DNA from: Larimichthys crocea
Lineage: Eukaryota; Chordata; Actinopteri; Sciaenidae
Direction: 5' to 3'
Assembly: GCF_000972845.2 (NCBI RefSeq)
Contig: NW_020852928.1
Location: 62,001-126,000 of the forward strand
Length of the DNA stretch: 64,000 bases
This document shows positions 49,336 to 60,741 of this stretch, in pieces. Made by a program: the position numbers and the translations under genes. The notes below the pieces were generated by a model. That model was not told the origin of the DNA and made no database searches. It saw only the letters and a program-made list of their open reading frames with translations. Every line of letters begins with the position of its first letter. Within the stretch, counting starts at the first letter, position 1.

Positions 49336-49823
49336 TGGTCATCATAACCATTAGAATGACAGAACATTCTGCTGGACTAATGAATGGTTTGCTAAAGGCC
49401 TCAGGCTGAGGAGGGGCTGGTCAGTGTCTGCTTCACAGGTCGCAAGAATTCAACTTGTTTTCAGATACTCCGATAATTAGGCTTAAATGTTACATAGAAT
49501 TAGTGCTCCTTTTTAGTTCACAGCATCACAAGCGCTGTAGGAAGTCTGTTGAAATGATAAATGTCGGTGGCAGCCAGTCGTATCAGCTGTCATTAACTAA
49601 CATTAATTCTGTGAATAAGATGGCAGGCCAATTTCAGCCTGAGCTGGTCTACAAAATAATAAAATGACTCAAAGGTTTTCAAGTCAAAAATACTGTTTCC
49701 TTTGGCACGTTTCCTTGTGTCCAAGGTGATGTCATCACATTGTTTGTTTTCTCTGACCAAAAATATTCAGTTTCCATCACATAAGAGTATTATTTAATAA
49801 ATACCGTATTTTCTGCACTATAA

Positions 49824-50526
49824 CACGGGACTCACACAGGAGGCGTTACAGCAGCGGAACGGCAGCGCTGCGGTTTAGCTGCGTCTTTTGCCCAGCGTCA
49901 ACTCACACCGGACGCGTGTCAGCCGCGGAGCGGCAGCGGAGCAAGCCGGCCGTATTCATGCAAGACCACAAGATCACGCGAGAATCCTGGACATATGCGA
50001 GACCCCGCGATAAACAGTGTATAAAGAAAACAACAACAAACAGCTGACTTTGCTTCTCTGATGTGGAGGAGATTATAAAAAGCATCTGTTGTGTCATAAA
50101 TTATTGTGTGTTGTTCCAGTTCAACAATTAGTCTCTCGTCGTTCATATTGAGACCCTTTGGATCAATCTTTGGTCACCTGGTGCCACCGGTTATGACGTA
50201 ACGTTGATGTGAAGTTGTAAAAAGCTACATGAACTGCGTATTGTGTTTTATTTTGAAAGGGGGCGGAAGTTTATTACGTTGATTCTATGTTGGATTTCCT
50301 GTCTGGTGCGATCTGCTCTGTTGAACTTTACGAGGTTTAGCAGCAGCTCGCGTCAAAAATAGAAATGCTACGGAAAGCTCGTGCCGTGGCGCGGAGAGCC
50401 GCTTCTGGGACGCTGCTGAGACGCGCCCTGTGTGAGTGCTCTCATTGACTAGACTGGCAGCTATTTGCTACGGTGACCGCGGCACTGCCGTTCCGCTGCT
50501 GTAACGCCTCCGGTGTGAGTTGGACT
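49824..50526. mobile_element. PIF/Harbinger-like non-autonomous element (middle level)
   Basis: Long inverted ends share GGAGGCGTTACAGCAGCGGA ACGGCA. Flanked by the 3-base duplication TAA (49821-49823 and 50527-50529). Removing the element plus one TAA rebuilds GCACTATAAGGCGCACC, which is exactly the sequence of the other end of the surrounding transposon. 3-bp TWA duplications and an internal MADF/Myb-like scrap point to PIF/Harbinger. GC-rich arms contrast with the AT-rich host element. Confidence 0.85.
50030..50146 (-). pseudogene. MADF/Myb-like DNA-binding fragment inside Harbinger-like element
   Basis: Reads MNDERLIVELEQHTIIYDTT DAFYNLL. This resembles the start of MADF/Myb-SANT-like domains (N-D-E-x-LI...h-x-x-hYD), the second protein encoded by Harbinger transposons. 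It is cut after ~30 residues. Confidence 0.5.
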
Positions 50527-50870
50527 TAAGGCGCACCTTCAATGAATGGCCTATTTTAAAACTGTTTTCATATATAGGGCGCACCGCATTATAAGGCGCA
50601 TAGAATAGAAGCTACAGTAGTGGCTGGGGTTGCGTTATGCATCCACTAGATGGAGCTGCGCTAAAGGGAATGTCAACAAAACAGTCAGATAAGTCAGCCA
50701 AACTTTATTAATAGAATACAAACCAGCGTTCTGACAACTCCGTTCACTCCCAAAATGAATAAACAGCTGTTTCATTATTTTTCCCGAGGTAATGTCAGTG
50801 ACGTGGTATTTTCGTGACACAAATGGTGTTGGACTGGAATTCCTCTTTACCATTCTTACCGTTGTTACTT

Positions 50871-51073
50871 CCATAGACATATATACATAGACGCCTCATT
50901 GAGCAGGTTGGTCTGTTGGTGCGATACGTTAACGCGTCCGCCATATTGGATGTGGCAGATCTGCCCGTAAACTAATACAAGAAAAAAGGGTTGCGCTCTA
51001 CTTTGCCACATCCAAAATGGCGGCGACGTACGATTCAGCGCTCAATGCAGCATCTACATATATATGTCTATGG
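50871..51073. mobile_element. Short foldback MITE (second insertion in the nest)
   Basis: Ends CCATAGACATATATACATAG and, on the minus strand, CCATAGACATATATATGTAG. The inner arms are also complementary (CGCCATATTGGATGTGGC against GCCACATCCAAAATGGCG), so almost the entire 203 bp can fold. TTAC occurs at both flanks. Non-coding. Confidence 0.8.
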
Positions 51074-51218
51074 TTACATCGGCGACGCCCCCTGACTACG
51101 GTAGCCATGATTAACCAATATTGATCCATATATAAGGCACATTGGATTATAAGGCGCACTGTCAGCTTTTGAGAAAATTTAAGGCTTTTAGGTGCGCCTT
51201 ATAGTGCGGAAAATACGG

Positions 51219-52183
51219 TAATTCGTTCTGCCAATTAATTTTCTGTCAATTGGCTAATGCATTATTTAACTATTTGTTTCAGCATTACATACAATCAAGA
51301 GCCAAAATCAGGACCTGCCACTGCCAATGTGAGTAAAAATGTATGATGACAAACAGAAATGAGCCCAGCTGCTATTGGCCGGTTGTTAAAAACTATGTCT
51401 ACTCCAATACAAACTCTCAGCACTGAGAAGAAGTGAACTGAGCATGCTCTATCTCTGCGTAGTGATGATGGCACGCAACAAATGGTCATCAATAATTGTA
51501 TCACAATTCTTTGACTGACCCTCGCAGTCAGCCTTCACTACTGCACTTACAGCGTGGTGTCTTACATAAGAGGGGGTGAAGAGAAATACTCAGGGCCGGC
51601 CAGTGGTATGAGTGGTCTACATGGTTGTTTAGGGCCACACATTAACCTCTGACTGTGTCACAGACCTGTTGTCATTTTGAGACTTTATAAAGAGTTTATA
51701 AAGTTTTGTCAATACGAGAGAACACGTCTGACATAGAGTCTCCTGTTGTGTGCTACATGTGTGAAACGACGACTCCGGTCTGGACTTTGTCTAGAGTAAA
51801 TCTGTGTAAGCTGCTTCATTCTTCTTCTTCTCTCTCTACCTCTCCTATAACTGAGTTATTATAGTTAGCTCAGGTCTAAAGTTACTATGGTTATGGGGGA
51901 CATTCTGAAACTTTTTCTTTATTCTCAAACAATATTGATACAAAATCATGAACGTAGCCTGTGTAACTCTGAGGTGGGTTGCTGACTGGCGGCCGAAGCA
52001 TGATGTTGGCTTCAGTTTTTCCAAAAGTTGGATGTGGCTCAGCTTCTTCCCACATGCTGAAACGTTTTTCGCTCCCACTCAAATGAATAGAAAAACCTGT
52101 TGTGTTCTGTCCTCTGCTCTATGCTGGACTGTTCCACAGCAGAACCATTGGCGTATGTTTTCTGTTGTTTCATTCCCTCATGG
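51219..52183. other. Intergenic, nothing recognised
   Basis: Short overlapping frames on both strands around 51845-52187 do not resemble known proteins. Confidence 0.4.
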
Positions 52184-52191
52184 TTAACAAC

Positions 52192-53035
52192 TAGGGATGC
52201 ACGATATTTATCGGACCGATAAAATATCGGCCATCGACCCTGGAAACCGATAAAAAAGATCTGATAAATAAATGAATAAATTGGGGAAATTGTTTGCAGG
52301 CCGAGTAGCCCCAAAAGCTGTCGCGCCTTATTGGCAAGACCGCAGCCTGGCCCTGTCTCTGCCAGACTAATAATGAACGTATCTTCACCAGTGTGGTCAT
52401 TTTTCATAGTGGCAGAAGATAGAAACAGAAACAACAGCATTGCTGTTTGCAAAAGTTTTTCAGCAAGGATTCCGAGAGGAGGAAAGAAAACCTTGAGTTT
52501 TAATACGACGCGATGTTTGAAACAAGCGGTATTAAAAGAATATGAAGCAGCCGAGGTAGCAGCTAGCGGTGCTGCTAAGGCTGAAACAACACAGAGTGTT
52601 TGATGATTGACACCTATCAACTATCGACCAATCAGAGTCAGGAGTTTTCATGAGACACATATCTTTGTAATCAGCGGAGTCTCTGCTTTCACATAACGTT
52701 TGCGTGGTTTAGTTCAAGTGGTGAAATTAGCAAAGGCGCTAAAGTGGACATGCGCTGTTTGTGTTTTTGTTACATGCCCAGATATTTGCTTGGGGGTTGA
52801 ACTATGTTTCGTTTGGGTAGCAGTGCTTGGTAGAGTTTTTATCTGAGTTTCTCCCCGTCATTTTGGTATGCTACATGTTAAGATTGGTGCTTCCTAGCAG
52901 ACGTTGATCGTCTGTATTATGCATGCATCTCACGCTGTCTGGGTTGAAATATGAAGTTATCGGTTATCGTTATCGGCCATGAGAAGCAGGAAATTATCGG
53001 TTATCGGTAGAAATTTTTCATATTGTGCATCACTA
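52192..53035 (+). mobile_element. hAT transposon, internally deleted, perfect 8-bp target duplication
   Basis: Ends TAGGGATGCACGATAT and (minus) TAGTGATGCACAATAT. Direct flanking repeat TTAACAAC at 52184-52191 and 53036-53043. Sub-terminal ATCGG repeats (TTATCGG, CCGATAA) occur in both arms. The interior keeps a BED zinc-finger remnant but no catalytic domain. Confidence 0.92.
52350..52603 (+). pseudogene. BED zinc-finger remnant of hAT transposase
   Basis: The frame contains SSPVWSFFIVAEDRNRNNSI AVCKSF and RGGKKTLSFNTTRCLKQAVL KEY. This follows the BED finger layout (S-xVWxFF, then CxxC, then RGG...T-xxL-xxH). The second Cys has become Phe/Ser and the His pair is lost, so the finger cannot bind zinc as usual. 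Confidence 0.65.
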
Positions 53036-53254
53036 TTAACAACAGGTACTGTAGCGTCATCTGTGTGTATATGATGAACTGTGATGCACCATTGTGCTGT
53101 GACACATCTGTGCGACGGACTGGTTACTGATCTGTCATAAAGTATGACATGTGCTTCCAGCACTAGTGAATGCTGCAGAGGAAGATTATACAAAAATACA
53201 ACATTAGTTCCATACTCTAACTCCACTTCTTTTATTTTTGTCTTTTTCTGTCAC

Positions 53255-53390
53255 AGCTGGAAATTCAGGGGAGAGAGAGAGGATGACATGCAGCAAAGGA
53301 CCCGGGCTGGAATCAAACCTGGGTTTTTGCAGCAACGATGTTTAACCTTAATACATGAGCTGTGCGCTTTACTATCCTGTAAGTCCAGAC
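53255..53390 (-). mobile_element. tRNA-derived SINE, reverse orientation
   Basis: Minus-strand B box GGTTTGATTCC (53319-53309), then GGTCCTTTGCTGCATGTCAT CCTCTCTCTC, matching the body of the plus-strand SINE at 12110. Confidence 0.75.
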
Positions 53391-54042
53391 TCTATGAGTA
53401 TACAGTCATCTAAGCTGCGGGTCCTGTTGTCCCTTTAAGTGAAGAAAACTGTTCAGTCTAAGTCCAACCTATATACTAGGTGAGAATGGGGAGGGGCCCA
53501 TGTATTAAGTGGGCAGAAACTAATGCAGTGCCTACACTCATAGAAGTGGAGTTACAGTTACAGAATGTAACTAATGTTCCTGCCTGTTCATTTTGAAAGA
53601 GCAACGACCAATGAGGGAATTCCACCACTGGACCAAACAATGGTTTCATTTTACGGTCACAGACTTTCTTGTCCACAGAGACTCCTGCTTTCCAGACAAA
53701 ATATACTAAAAGGAGAATCAGTCCTCCTTAACTTCCTGTAACAACACTATGATCTAAAACAATGTCACAAATCCAAACAGCACTTCCATTTCAAACATTT
53801 AAAAAAACTAAACAGAAGAATCTATATTAAAGTGTAACACCTTCCAAAGCAAATCCCTGTGAGCCCGACTACAGACAACACAGGGCGGGGGAGCGAGGCT
53901 GAGCACAGCTTTCAGCACAAACTATTTATTACAGCCTGCCGGTCGAGTCTTAACATGTTCTAACACACCTTCCCACGTCGCCCTCTAGGTACACACTTTC
54001 CACACAAGATAATGCCCTGAACCCAGTGTTTCTTCATTCATA

Positions 54043-54044
<2 letters not shown>

Positions 54045-54100
<56 letters not shown>

Positions 54101-54102
54101 CA

Positions 54103-54136
<34 letters not shown>
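54045..54136. repeat. (AC)n microsatellite
   Basis: ~92 bp with one interruption (AACACAAAC). Confidence 0.95.
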
Positions 54137-54139
<3 letters not shown>

Positions 54140-56890
54140 TATCAGCTAACATGTTACTGCTCACCTGCCTATGGTGTTCAAATTCACTCAGCTTTAACAC
54201 TTGAACCCACAATAATGCTAATGATAATATTAATTATGGTCCTGGTTGACATTGTTATAGAATATCATAGCTGATGTTGAGATGGGGTCAAGAGGTCATA
54301 CTCTGAAAACTAGTTTCGTATGCTTGGTGCGCACGTAGACATGCTGAGTGTTAGCTTCAGTTCTCTCCCTACTCATGCTGCCTCATGTTTATTGTAGTCC
54401 TGCAGTTTCTTCTAGTTTTAGTTCTTCAGTTGGGCAGCTTAGTTGTGTGTTCTTCAGCTTCACTCAATACAAAGTGAACGGAGAGCATCAATTGGTTCCC
54501 CTGTGGTGTGGGCGGGACTTTGTTGCTTTGTCTCTATTCAAAAAGTTCTGCTGAGAAGGTCATGTGTTATGATTAACTCTGCTGAACTGCTGACAGTGAG
54601 GGAGGCACAGACAACACACACCAACACACCATGGCTGGGAGGACAGAACTTCCTTCCTCAGGGGACGCCTTCGTTCCAGCATTTAGCCCATTAGCAAAAA
54701 CACTCAGAGCATAGCCACACTAATGCGGATACATTTAACAGCAAATGACTTCCATCAACTCCAACTCTTTATCTCAACCTCTTTCACCCCAAAGTTAAAC
54801 GGAAACCGTCTGCCAGACAGAACTAATGACAGATAACTAAATCAATGTGTCTTGTTATGGTGTAGTCTGGGAAGACGGTGCCCTTCCACAGCGCTGCTTA
54901 ATGATGTTCAGCCTGTCACAGACATGCTCAGGTACATTCATGTTACTCTGTGCTATCTCTGACTCTGGATCACTGGATGTTTTAGTGAAGCACTCCTGTG
55001 AGATGTATGTTATCATTCGACAGTAATGTCTCTCAGTTACTGCTAAACTCCACAGGAGGGGAGACAAACAATTCATCACAAAAAGGATCAAATGCTGCTT
55101 GTCACCATCCAGCAAACAGAGAACTGCTCTATGAAGCCAGTTCAACATACCCACAATATATATTTCAATATCTGGCTTCAATAACAAATAACAACCATGC
55201 TAGGCAGTCAGACGATGCTGGTTAAAAACTTAGTAAGTCAACCCAGAGTTATCCAATCCAGCTATGAGTATGTTGACAAAAAGTGGCAATGTTTGCAGAA
55301 TATGGGCAATCACAAACATGGACGAGTTGCAGCAGAGCGACACTCTTTACAGATGAAGAGGAAATTAAAGAAGTGAAGCACTATCGAAGGAGAACCCAGA
55401 ACTAAACTCACTAAGCCTGTATCCTGCCTCATGGTATGGGCCTGGGTCTCTACAACAACGGAACATTTTAAACTTTACCAAAGGTAAATTAGCAGCTTGA
55501 TGTATTTGGTTACATGATATCGTCCAGGTGTTCATGTTTGCACATGTTCACATGTGCCCAGTCCCTTTGTCTCTGAAGTACAGTGTAGACGTACAGCAAA
55601 TATACAGCAGATAGAGACTTCTGACACAAGTCAGCAGCTCTACAACAAAACTAGTTATTTCAGTGAAGGATCTCTTTATTTGTGCTCAACCCCCTGAACC
55701 TAAACAAATTGAGTCAGTACTTTCTATTCAGAGTGGAGAATTCAATTGAAATGTAGACTCCTCTGCAGTGGTTTGTGGCCTGATGCTGCAGGTATCTGTG
55801 AAGCCTCACTCAGTGTTTGGTAGCATGATTCAACAGTTCTCCTGGTGCTCATACATCTTTACAACTCCTCTGTTGCCACGCACCGCGATGTCTTCAAGTT
55901 AAATGGTACGGTCTGCACAGTAACAAAAGACACAAGAGCTGCACTGAAGGAATGTTTACAAGGTAACGGTAAATATTGCTCCAGTTTTGGTTAATCCTAT
56001 GATCCACAGCAATGGAACAATCTACAGGACGAACTTTTTAATTACTGGGCATGACACGGTGGCCTCAGGCGCTCCACCTCTCTGGATAACAAGCTAACAG
56101 TTGAGTTGCAAAACACAATGCTGTTTGTTTTTGGAACGTTTCCACACCATGTGACTCACCTGTTGGTATCTGCTCACATTTCCTTCATCATCATTCTCAT
56201 CTTCACTTTTTCCATCAGCCTCTGTGCCCTTTTCTTAATCTGCCCTCAAGTTGGCCAACAAAAAGGATGCATTCATTGGAGGCATTAAGATACAGTGAAG
56301 ACGAACTGTGATAACAACTCATGAACCGATAGCAGCCGCTCTCTGTCTGTACGCTATGTGCAACAGATGTCAGAGTACCTGAAGTGTTAAATGAAGCACA
56401 CTTAAGTGTTCACTGTTGACACTATGACAGAGTTCATATCAGAATGAACACTAGGTGAGAGGTGTTTTACTCCGCATGGGACTACAGCTGCCTATCTCTG
56501 CGTCTCTCAGTCTATGATGTACAGCATGTACACTCAGTGAGTTTTAATTCAGAGTTTAATCCAAAGGCCAGACTCTGCTGTGTAGGTGGTACACTATAAA
56601 ATGTATTATAGGTGAACGCCGCCTTACTTGCTCCCCGTCTCTCTCACACAGTAATACACAGTTGTGTCTCATCTTTCTTTAAACTGGTTGTTTTTAAACC
56701 CGTGCATGGACCATGATTGGACATCGACACCAATCATCTGTCTTGTGTGCAAACATGCATTTGAACTATGGAGATTCCTTTTCCTTTTTATACAGACTGC
56801 TTCATGATATACTGGTCACCCAATGAAACGAATCCATGGCTCTCTTTCACCCAAGAACAACAGTTAGCACTAGGCAGCGTCAGCATACTC
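54140..56890. other. No recognised gene; one unassigned 110-codon frame
   Basis: The minus-strand frame 55187-54855 (MLLKPDIEIYIVGMLNWLHR at its start) is uninterrupted but shows no family motif I know and no convincing splice sites; a plus-strand frame overlaps it. Rest is unremarkable. Confidence 0.3.
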
Positions 56891-56959
56891 TCCGTGGAAA
56901 GAGCGGGGATCTGTGCTAAAGTGAGGGGAAAGGAGACAGGGATGCAGAGCGGGATCTAA

Positions 56960-57135
56960 AGATGGTACAAACCATGAGTACTGTCTGAACGAACGTAAGA
57001 TCTGTCCACAGTAAGATGGAGGAGCTAACAGCACTATCCAGGCTAGAGAGGGAGTATGCAGAGTGTAGCATCACAGAGACGTGGCTGAATAAACTCACAG
57101 AGGACTCCCTGGGAACTCTGGACAGCTTTCAACTT
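56960..57135 (+). pseudogene. LINE AP-endonuclease N-terminal fragment
   Basis: Reads NVRSVHSKMEELTALSRLER EYAECSITETWLNKLTEDS and DSFQLMRAD. NVRS and TETWL carry the first Asn and the Glu of APE-type LINE endonucleases. A different family from the 13-kb LINE. Confidence 0.7.
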
Positions 57136-57144
57136 ATGAGAGCG

Positions 57145-57232
57145 GACAGCTGAAGACAGACAGACAGCTGAAGACAGACAGACAGACAGCTGAAGGCAGA
57201 CAGACAGACAGCTGAAGACAGACAGACAGAGA
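57145..57232. repeat. Minisatellite of GACAGACAGACAGCTGAAG units
   Basis: Four units of ~23-27 bp, differing in the number of GACA repeats, directly beside the LINE fragment. Confidence 0.85.
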
Positions 57233-57374
57233 ACATGGCGTAAATTTAGGCTGAAACTTCAACATACTCGTCTGAAGACTTGAATTTTAAAATAAGACTG
57301 GCTTTGTCCAGTATATTTTGTCTCCTGGCAGCTTTCGGTCCATGTGTGAAATCCATAAAATGTTATAGTGTAAC

Positions 57375-57740
57375 CAGAGATATCAAGTAGGTCCACTTAC
57401 CACAGGGCAGAGTTTTAATGGCCTCGCCCTCATCCACAAACACCATCTCCCTGGGAAAACTACCCCGGGGCCTTCCTCTTAATTACAAAGTGTTATCTCA
57501 GACATCAGTGATAAGCTTGACACAGAAGTGGGCCTCGGCCTACAGCTCAGCACTAATTGGGTCTCCACTCAAAAGCAGAAAAGAACAAGCCAGTCATCAC
57601 AGCGGGGAATGTCATGAAGGGAAATAAGCTTTTTATAGCCACCTCATTCTCAATTTGTCACTTCAGAGCCTCGCTCGTTTCAATTCCGCCAGCAAACCAA
57701 TTAGAATGGGGAAAAGGTGATTCATAATACATAAGTGAAG
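57375..57740. other. Candidate conserved non-coding or exonic block
   Basis: Unlike its surroundings this stretch is complex, repeat-free and rich in TAATTA/CAATTAG-type homeodomain cores (AGCACTAATTGGGTC, AACCAATTAGAATGGGG). On the minus strand an acceptor (GTAGTTTTCCCAG) and a donor (TGTG/GTAAGTGG at ~57399) bracket a short open frame (MVFVDEGEAIKTLPCG). No family match. Either a regulatory element or an unrecognised exon. Confidence 0.3.
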
Positions 57741-59223
57741 AACTGCACACAGTCTATCAGTGTCTGCTTTCACATTAAACACAGCCACTCATGCTGATCT
57801 CAATGAGTTAGGCCAACACAGAATCACAGGTCTGTCTGTCTGTCTGTCCAGAGCAGATAGACAGCATGTCATGCTCACCAGAGGGTGATTCCTGATGATT
57901 TGGGTGAACCTGGCGACCTTTCCTAGTGCTGTCATGAGGTTAAGGTTTCCTCAGGCAGTCCATGGCTAAGTGTCTATTAATCTAACAGGCACACTGGGCA
58001 TGAAGTGAACTGAGCACAGTGTTGTCATGTTGCAGAGAGGACACGGTGCAGGGAAATGAACAGAGGTCTGCTTTCTAGGTCTGTCCCAAGATGCAGGTTT
58101 ACTGAGCTCTCTGGATATTATTAGAACATAAACAGATGTGACAATACCATAAAGTAAACACATTAAAACAGCACTGCATTAAAACTACAGAGCAAACGGA
58201 ACAGAACCTAGAAGTCCAGTTTGAATAACAAACATCAAAACAGTGCACAGGAAGGAAGGTTTACACTGTGACAAAACATCCTGCAGATCAACAGGAACAC
58301 TGTCCAACCATGACGTTCATGTTAGGTGTGATGATCCAGGACTAGCACCTGACTATGACTGAGTAGAACACAAGCAGCACTCACAAGCTTTTAGTACATT
58401 CAAACATTTGCATGATCCAGGGAGCAGCAGCGGTGTGTAGATACAGCGTCAGCACACTGTACACTGCTCCTCGAGTGTATCACCTTTCATACAGGAGACG
58501 TGCATATGTCATGTCTAACTGTGATTATTCCCACAAACAGTAAATCATATTGCAGTGATAATGTTTGACCGTATGGTACAGCCCTGTACTGACACCACAT
58601 CATAAACAAAAGAAGTCCATGTGTCACTTCTTTTTTCCTTCAGTCCATACATGTACGCTCTCTCCTGCTCTCTGTTAATAACAACTCATCAAGCTGCAGT
58701 CAGTTCACCACAACGGTCAGCTGTGACTGCCAAAGACAACAGGAGCAACAACTAATGATTTTTGTCATTACAACTTGAGAAAAAGAATCGATTAGTTGTA
58801 GAAAATGTTAATGAGTGTTTCCCAAAGCCTGAGGTGACTATGTGTCAGACGTCAGAAACATATTCAGCTCAGGTCACGGGAGAGAATTTCTTTATCAGAT
58901 ATTGATTCAAATGATCAATGAAGATGCACTCAGTATCTGACGACTGGTCCATTAATCAGCTAATCATTGCAGCTGGACTGCACAACACAACACAGGTATA
59001 TCAGCTAATGTCTGATCACAGATCAGTAAACATTACTAAAAAAACTGACCACCCGTGTCAACCTTTACAATAATCACAGACAGTTTATTAGAGTACTAAG
59101 GTCCACGCCCAGAACTGTTAATCTATCATCATTAACAGATGATAATTCATCGGAGAACAACATGAGTAAAACACCTTTTCACAGAGCCTCTTTCAACAAG
59201 TCACTACACTTATTTCACAATAA
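57741..59223. other. No gene recognised
   Basis: Holds one half of a ~48-bp dispersed pair (57787-57836, partner 62449-62497). Otherwise nothing seen. Confidence 0.4.

Positions 59224-59289
<66 letters not shown>
59224..59289. repeat. (CT)n(CA)n microsatellite
   Basis: ~17 bp of CT followed by ~49 bp of CA. Confidence 0.95.
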
Positions 59290-59292
<3 letters not shown>

Positions 59293-60035
59293 AATAGTTG
59301 GCTTCATTGCTTCTATTCTGCACTAATTAGCTACACAGGGCGATAAACGGAGGACAGACCGTAAAGCTCTGTGAGATTCCAGCTGAGTAGTTCGGTCTGA
59401 CGTGGACGTGGACGGGCAGCTGTGACCGGAGCGGGCTGAACATCGAAGCTTGAGCCCGGCAGCTGTGATCAGGGTAACGTCAGACACCAAAACACTGGCT
59501 CACATTTGCCCTCACACTGATGGAAACATGCTGCCCCACAATAAACCAAGCAGGTATACGACATGAAAGCACACGCGCGTCTGTGTCGTCATACAACAGT
59601 GCAATTACGTCACAAAGAAGAGGAACGCTCGGGTCGGTGATGGAGGAGAAACTTTACTCCAGCAGCTCGTCGAGGGGTCCAGCTAGCATGCTAACAGCTA
59701 GCTGGATGTGTAAAGCAACAGTCTGGGCAGACTGTGGCTAACGTTAGCACGGCTAACAACAGCGTTCACTGGTGATACTCTGACCCGAACCTGTGACCCG
59801 AACCATCTCTCCCTCACGTTTCACCGTGCTGACATGTCCACATGTTTTTGAGCCCGTCAGAACAGTTCCCAGCGACCCCCATCCCCGACAGCAACGGGAG
59901 AACCGGGAGCTGGAATAACGTTCCAGCTAGCGGCTGAGGCTACGACAGCTACTCACACAAGTCCGCGGAGAAAACGGGCTTCAGCTCCGAGAGGGCGCCG
60001 CGGAACCTGAACCGTGTCAGTGCTTTCAGACTTAC

Positions 60036-60150
60036 CGACTGTCGTTCTCAGCACACACCCAGCCGACAGCACGGAGGAGGACAGACAGTCCAGCTTCAGG
60101 GAAAAGTCAACTTCTGCTCGTCGCTGCTCAGGCCGCCATCTTGGATCTGC
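60036..60150 (-). promoter_or_regulatory. ndst2: Candidate promoter and untranslated first exon (probably ndst2)
   Basis: The region 59.4-60.2 kb is the richest in CpG of the right half. On the minus strand it holds a YY1-type motif CCAAGATGGCGGCC (~60145-60131), common just after start sites of housekeeping genes, and ends in a strong donor, AGTCG/GTAAGTCTG, at 60036. The ATG in the YY1 motif opens only a three-codon frame (ATG GCG GCC TGA), so the exon is likely non-coding. The next minus-strand gene is ndst2, whose start codon at 42009 is preceded by candidate acceptors; NDST genes have a distant untranslated first exon. Assignment is inference. Confidence 0.4.
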
Positions 60151-60741
60151 TGGAACCCTGGACTCAACCAAAGCTGGCAAAACGGGGGAGGGTTCAAAAC
60201 TCAACCCCTCAAATTATTTATGTAATGTTTGTTTTCACAGAGCAGAGTCCAAAGGAAGAGTGGCATCTTCTGCTGTCCCGGAAAAACTGGAGCACAGTCT
60301 GCCGAGACGTTGACCTCTTTCCTCTCTGACCTTAGAACACTGTTGGACAACCCCTGAAGTCACAGTGGCCGCAGTGAAGGCTCTTTAAACTGTGTTTTAA
60401 GGATTGCAGATGTGCAGCAAAAAAAAAAAGTTCCCTACATACATTCAAATGCTTTGTCAGCAGAAATATCAACGGACATGACTGGCTTCCCCAAACAGAT
60501 AGAATGTGTTTTTAAAGCCACTAAAATGATGAATATTCACGAACTTGACAGTTCAAACTAACGCAGAGGTCTTACAGGAAGATGCTGGTTCAATTGTATG
60601 CTCATTGTGGACAGAAACAGCATAGGTGAACAGGTGCATTGGTATCAGGAGGTAGTATCAGAATTGGTTTTGAAAGAGGCATCCTCGAAAGGCTCAGAAA
60701 GGATGGAGTGAAGTTCACCACAAAACACAAAGTGTTTAAGA

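Larger units (their letters stand above)
49804..51218. mobile_element. DNA transposon with CCGTATTTTCCGCACTATAA ends (outer level of a nest)
   Basis: Terminal inverted repeats CCGTATTTTCTGCACTATAA (left) and CCGTATTTTCCGCACTATAA with following GGCGCACCT (right, minus strand), flanked by TA on both sides, suggest Tc1/mariner-type insertion. Further GGCGCA motifs occur in the sub-terminal parts. Two other elements are inserted in it (49824-50526 and 50871-51073). Host part ~510 bp, no transposase. Confidence 0.85.

Noticed and set aside
54026..54274. Thr/His repeat protein
   Set aside because: Translation of an (AC)n microsatellite.
54855..55187. 110-codon minus-strand gene
   Set aside because: Uninterrupted but no recognisable motif, no splice context, and overlapped by an opposite frame; kept only as an unassigned note.
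59953..60313. Overlapping frames on both strands in the CpG-rich region
   Set aside because: High GC yields chance open frames; the splice donor at 60036 interrupts the minus-strand one.
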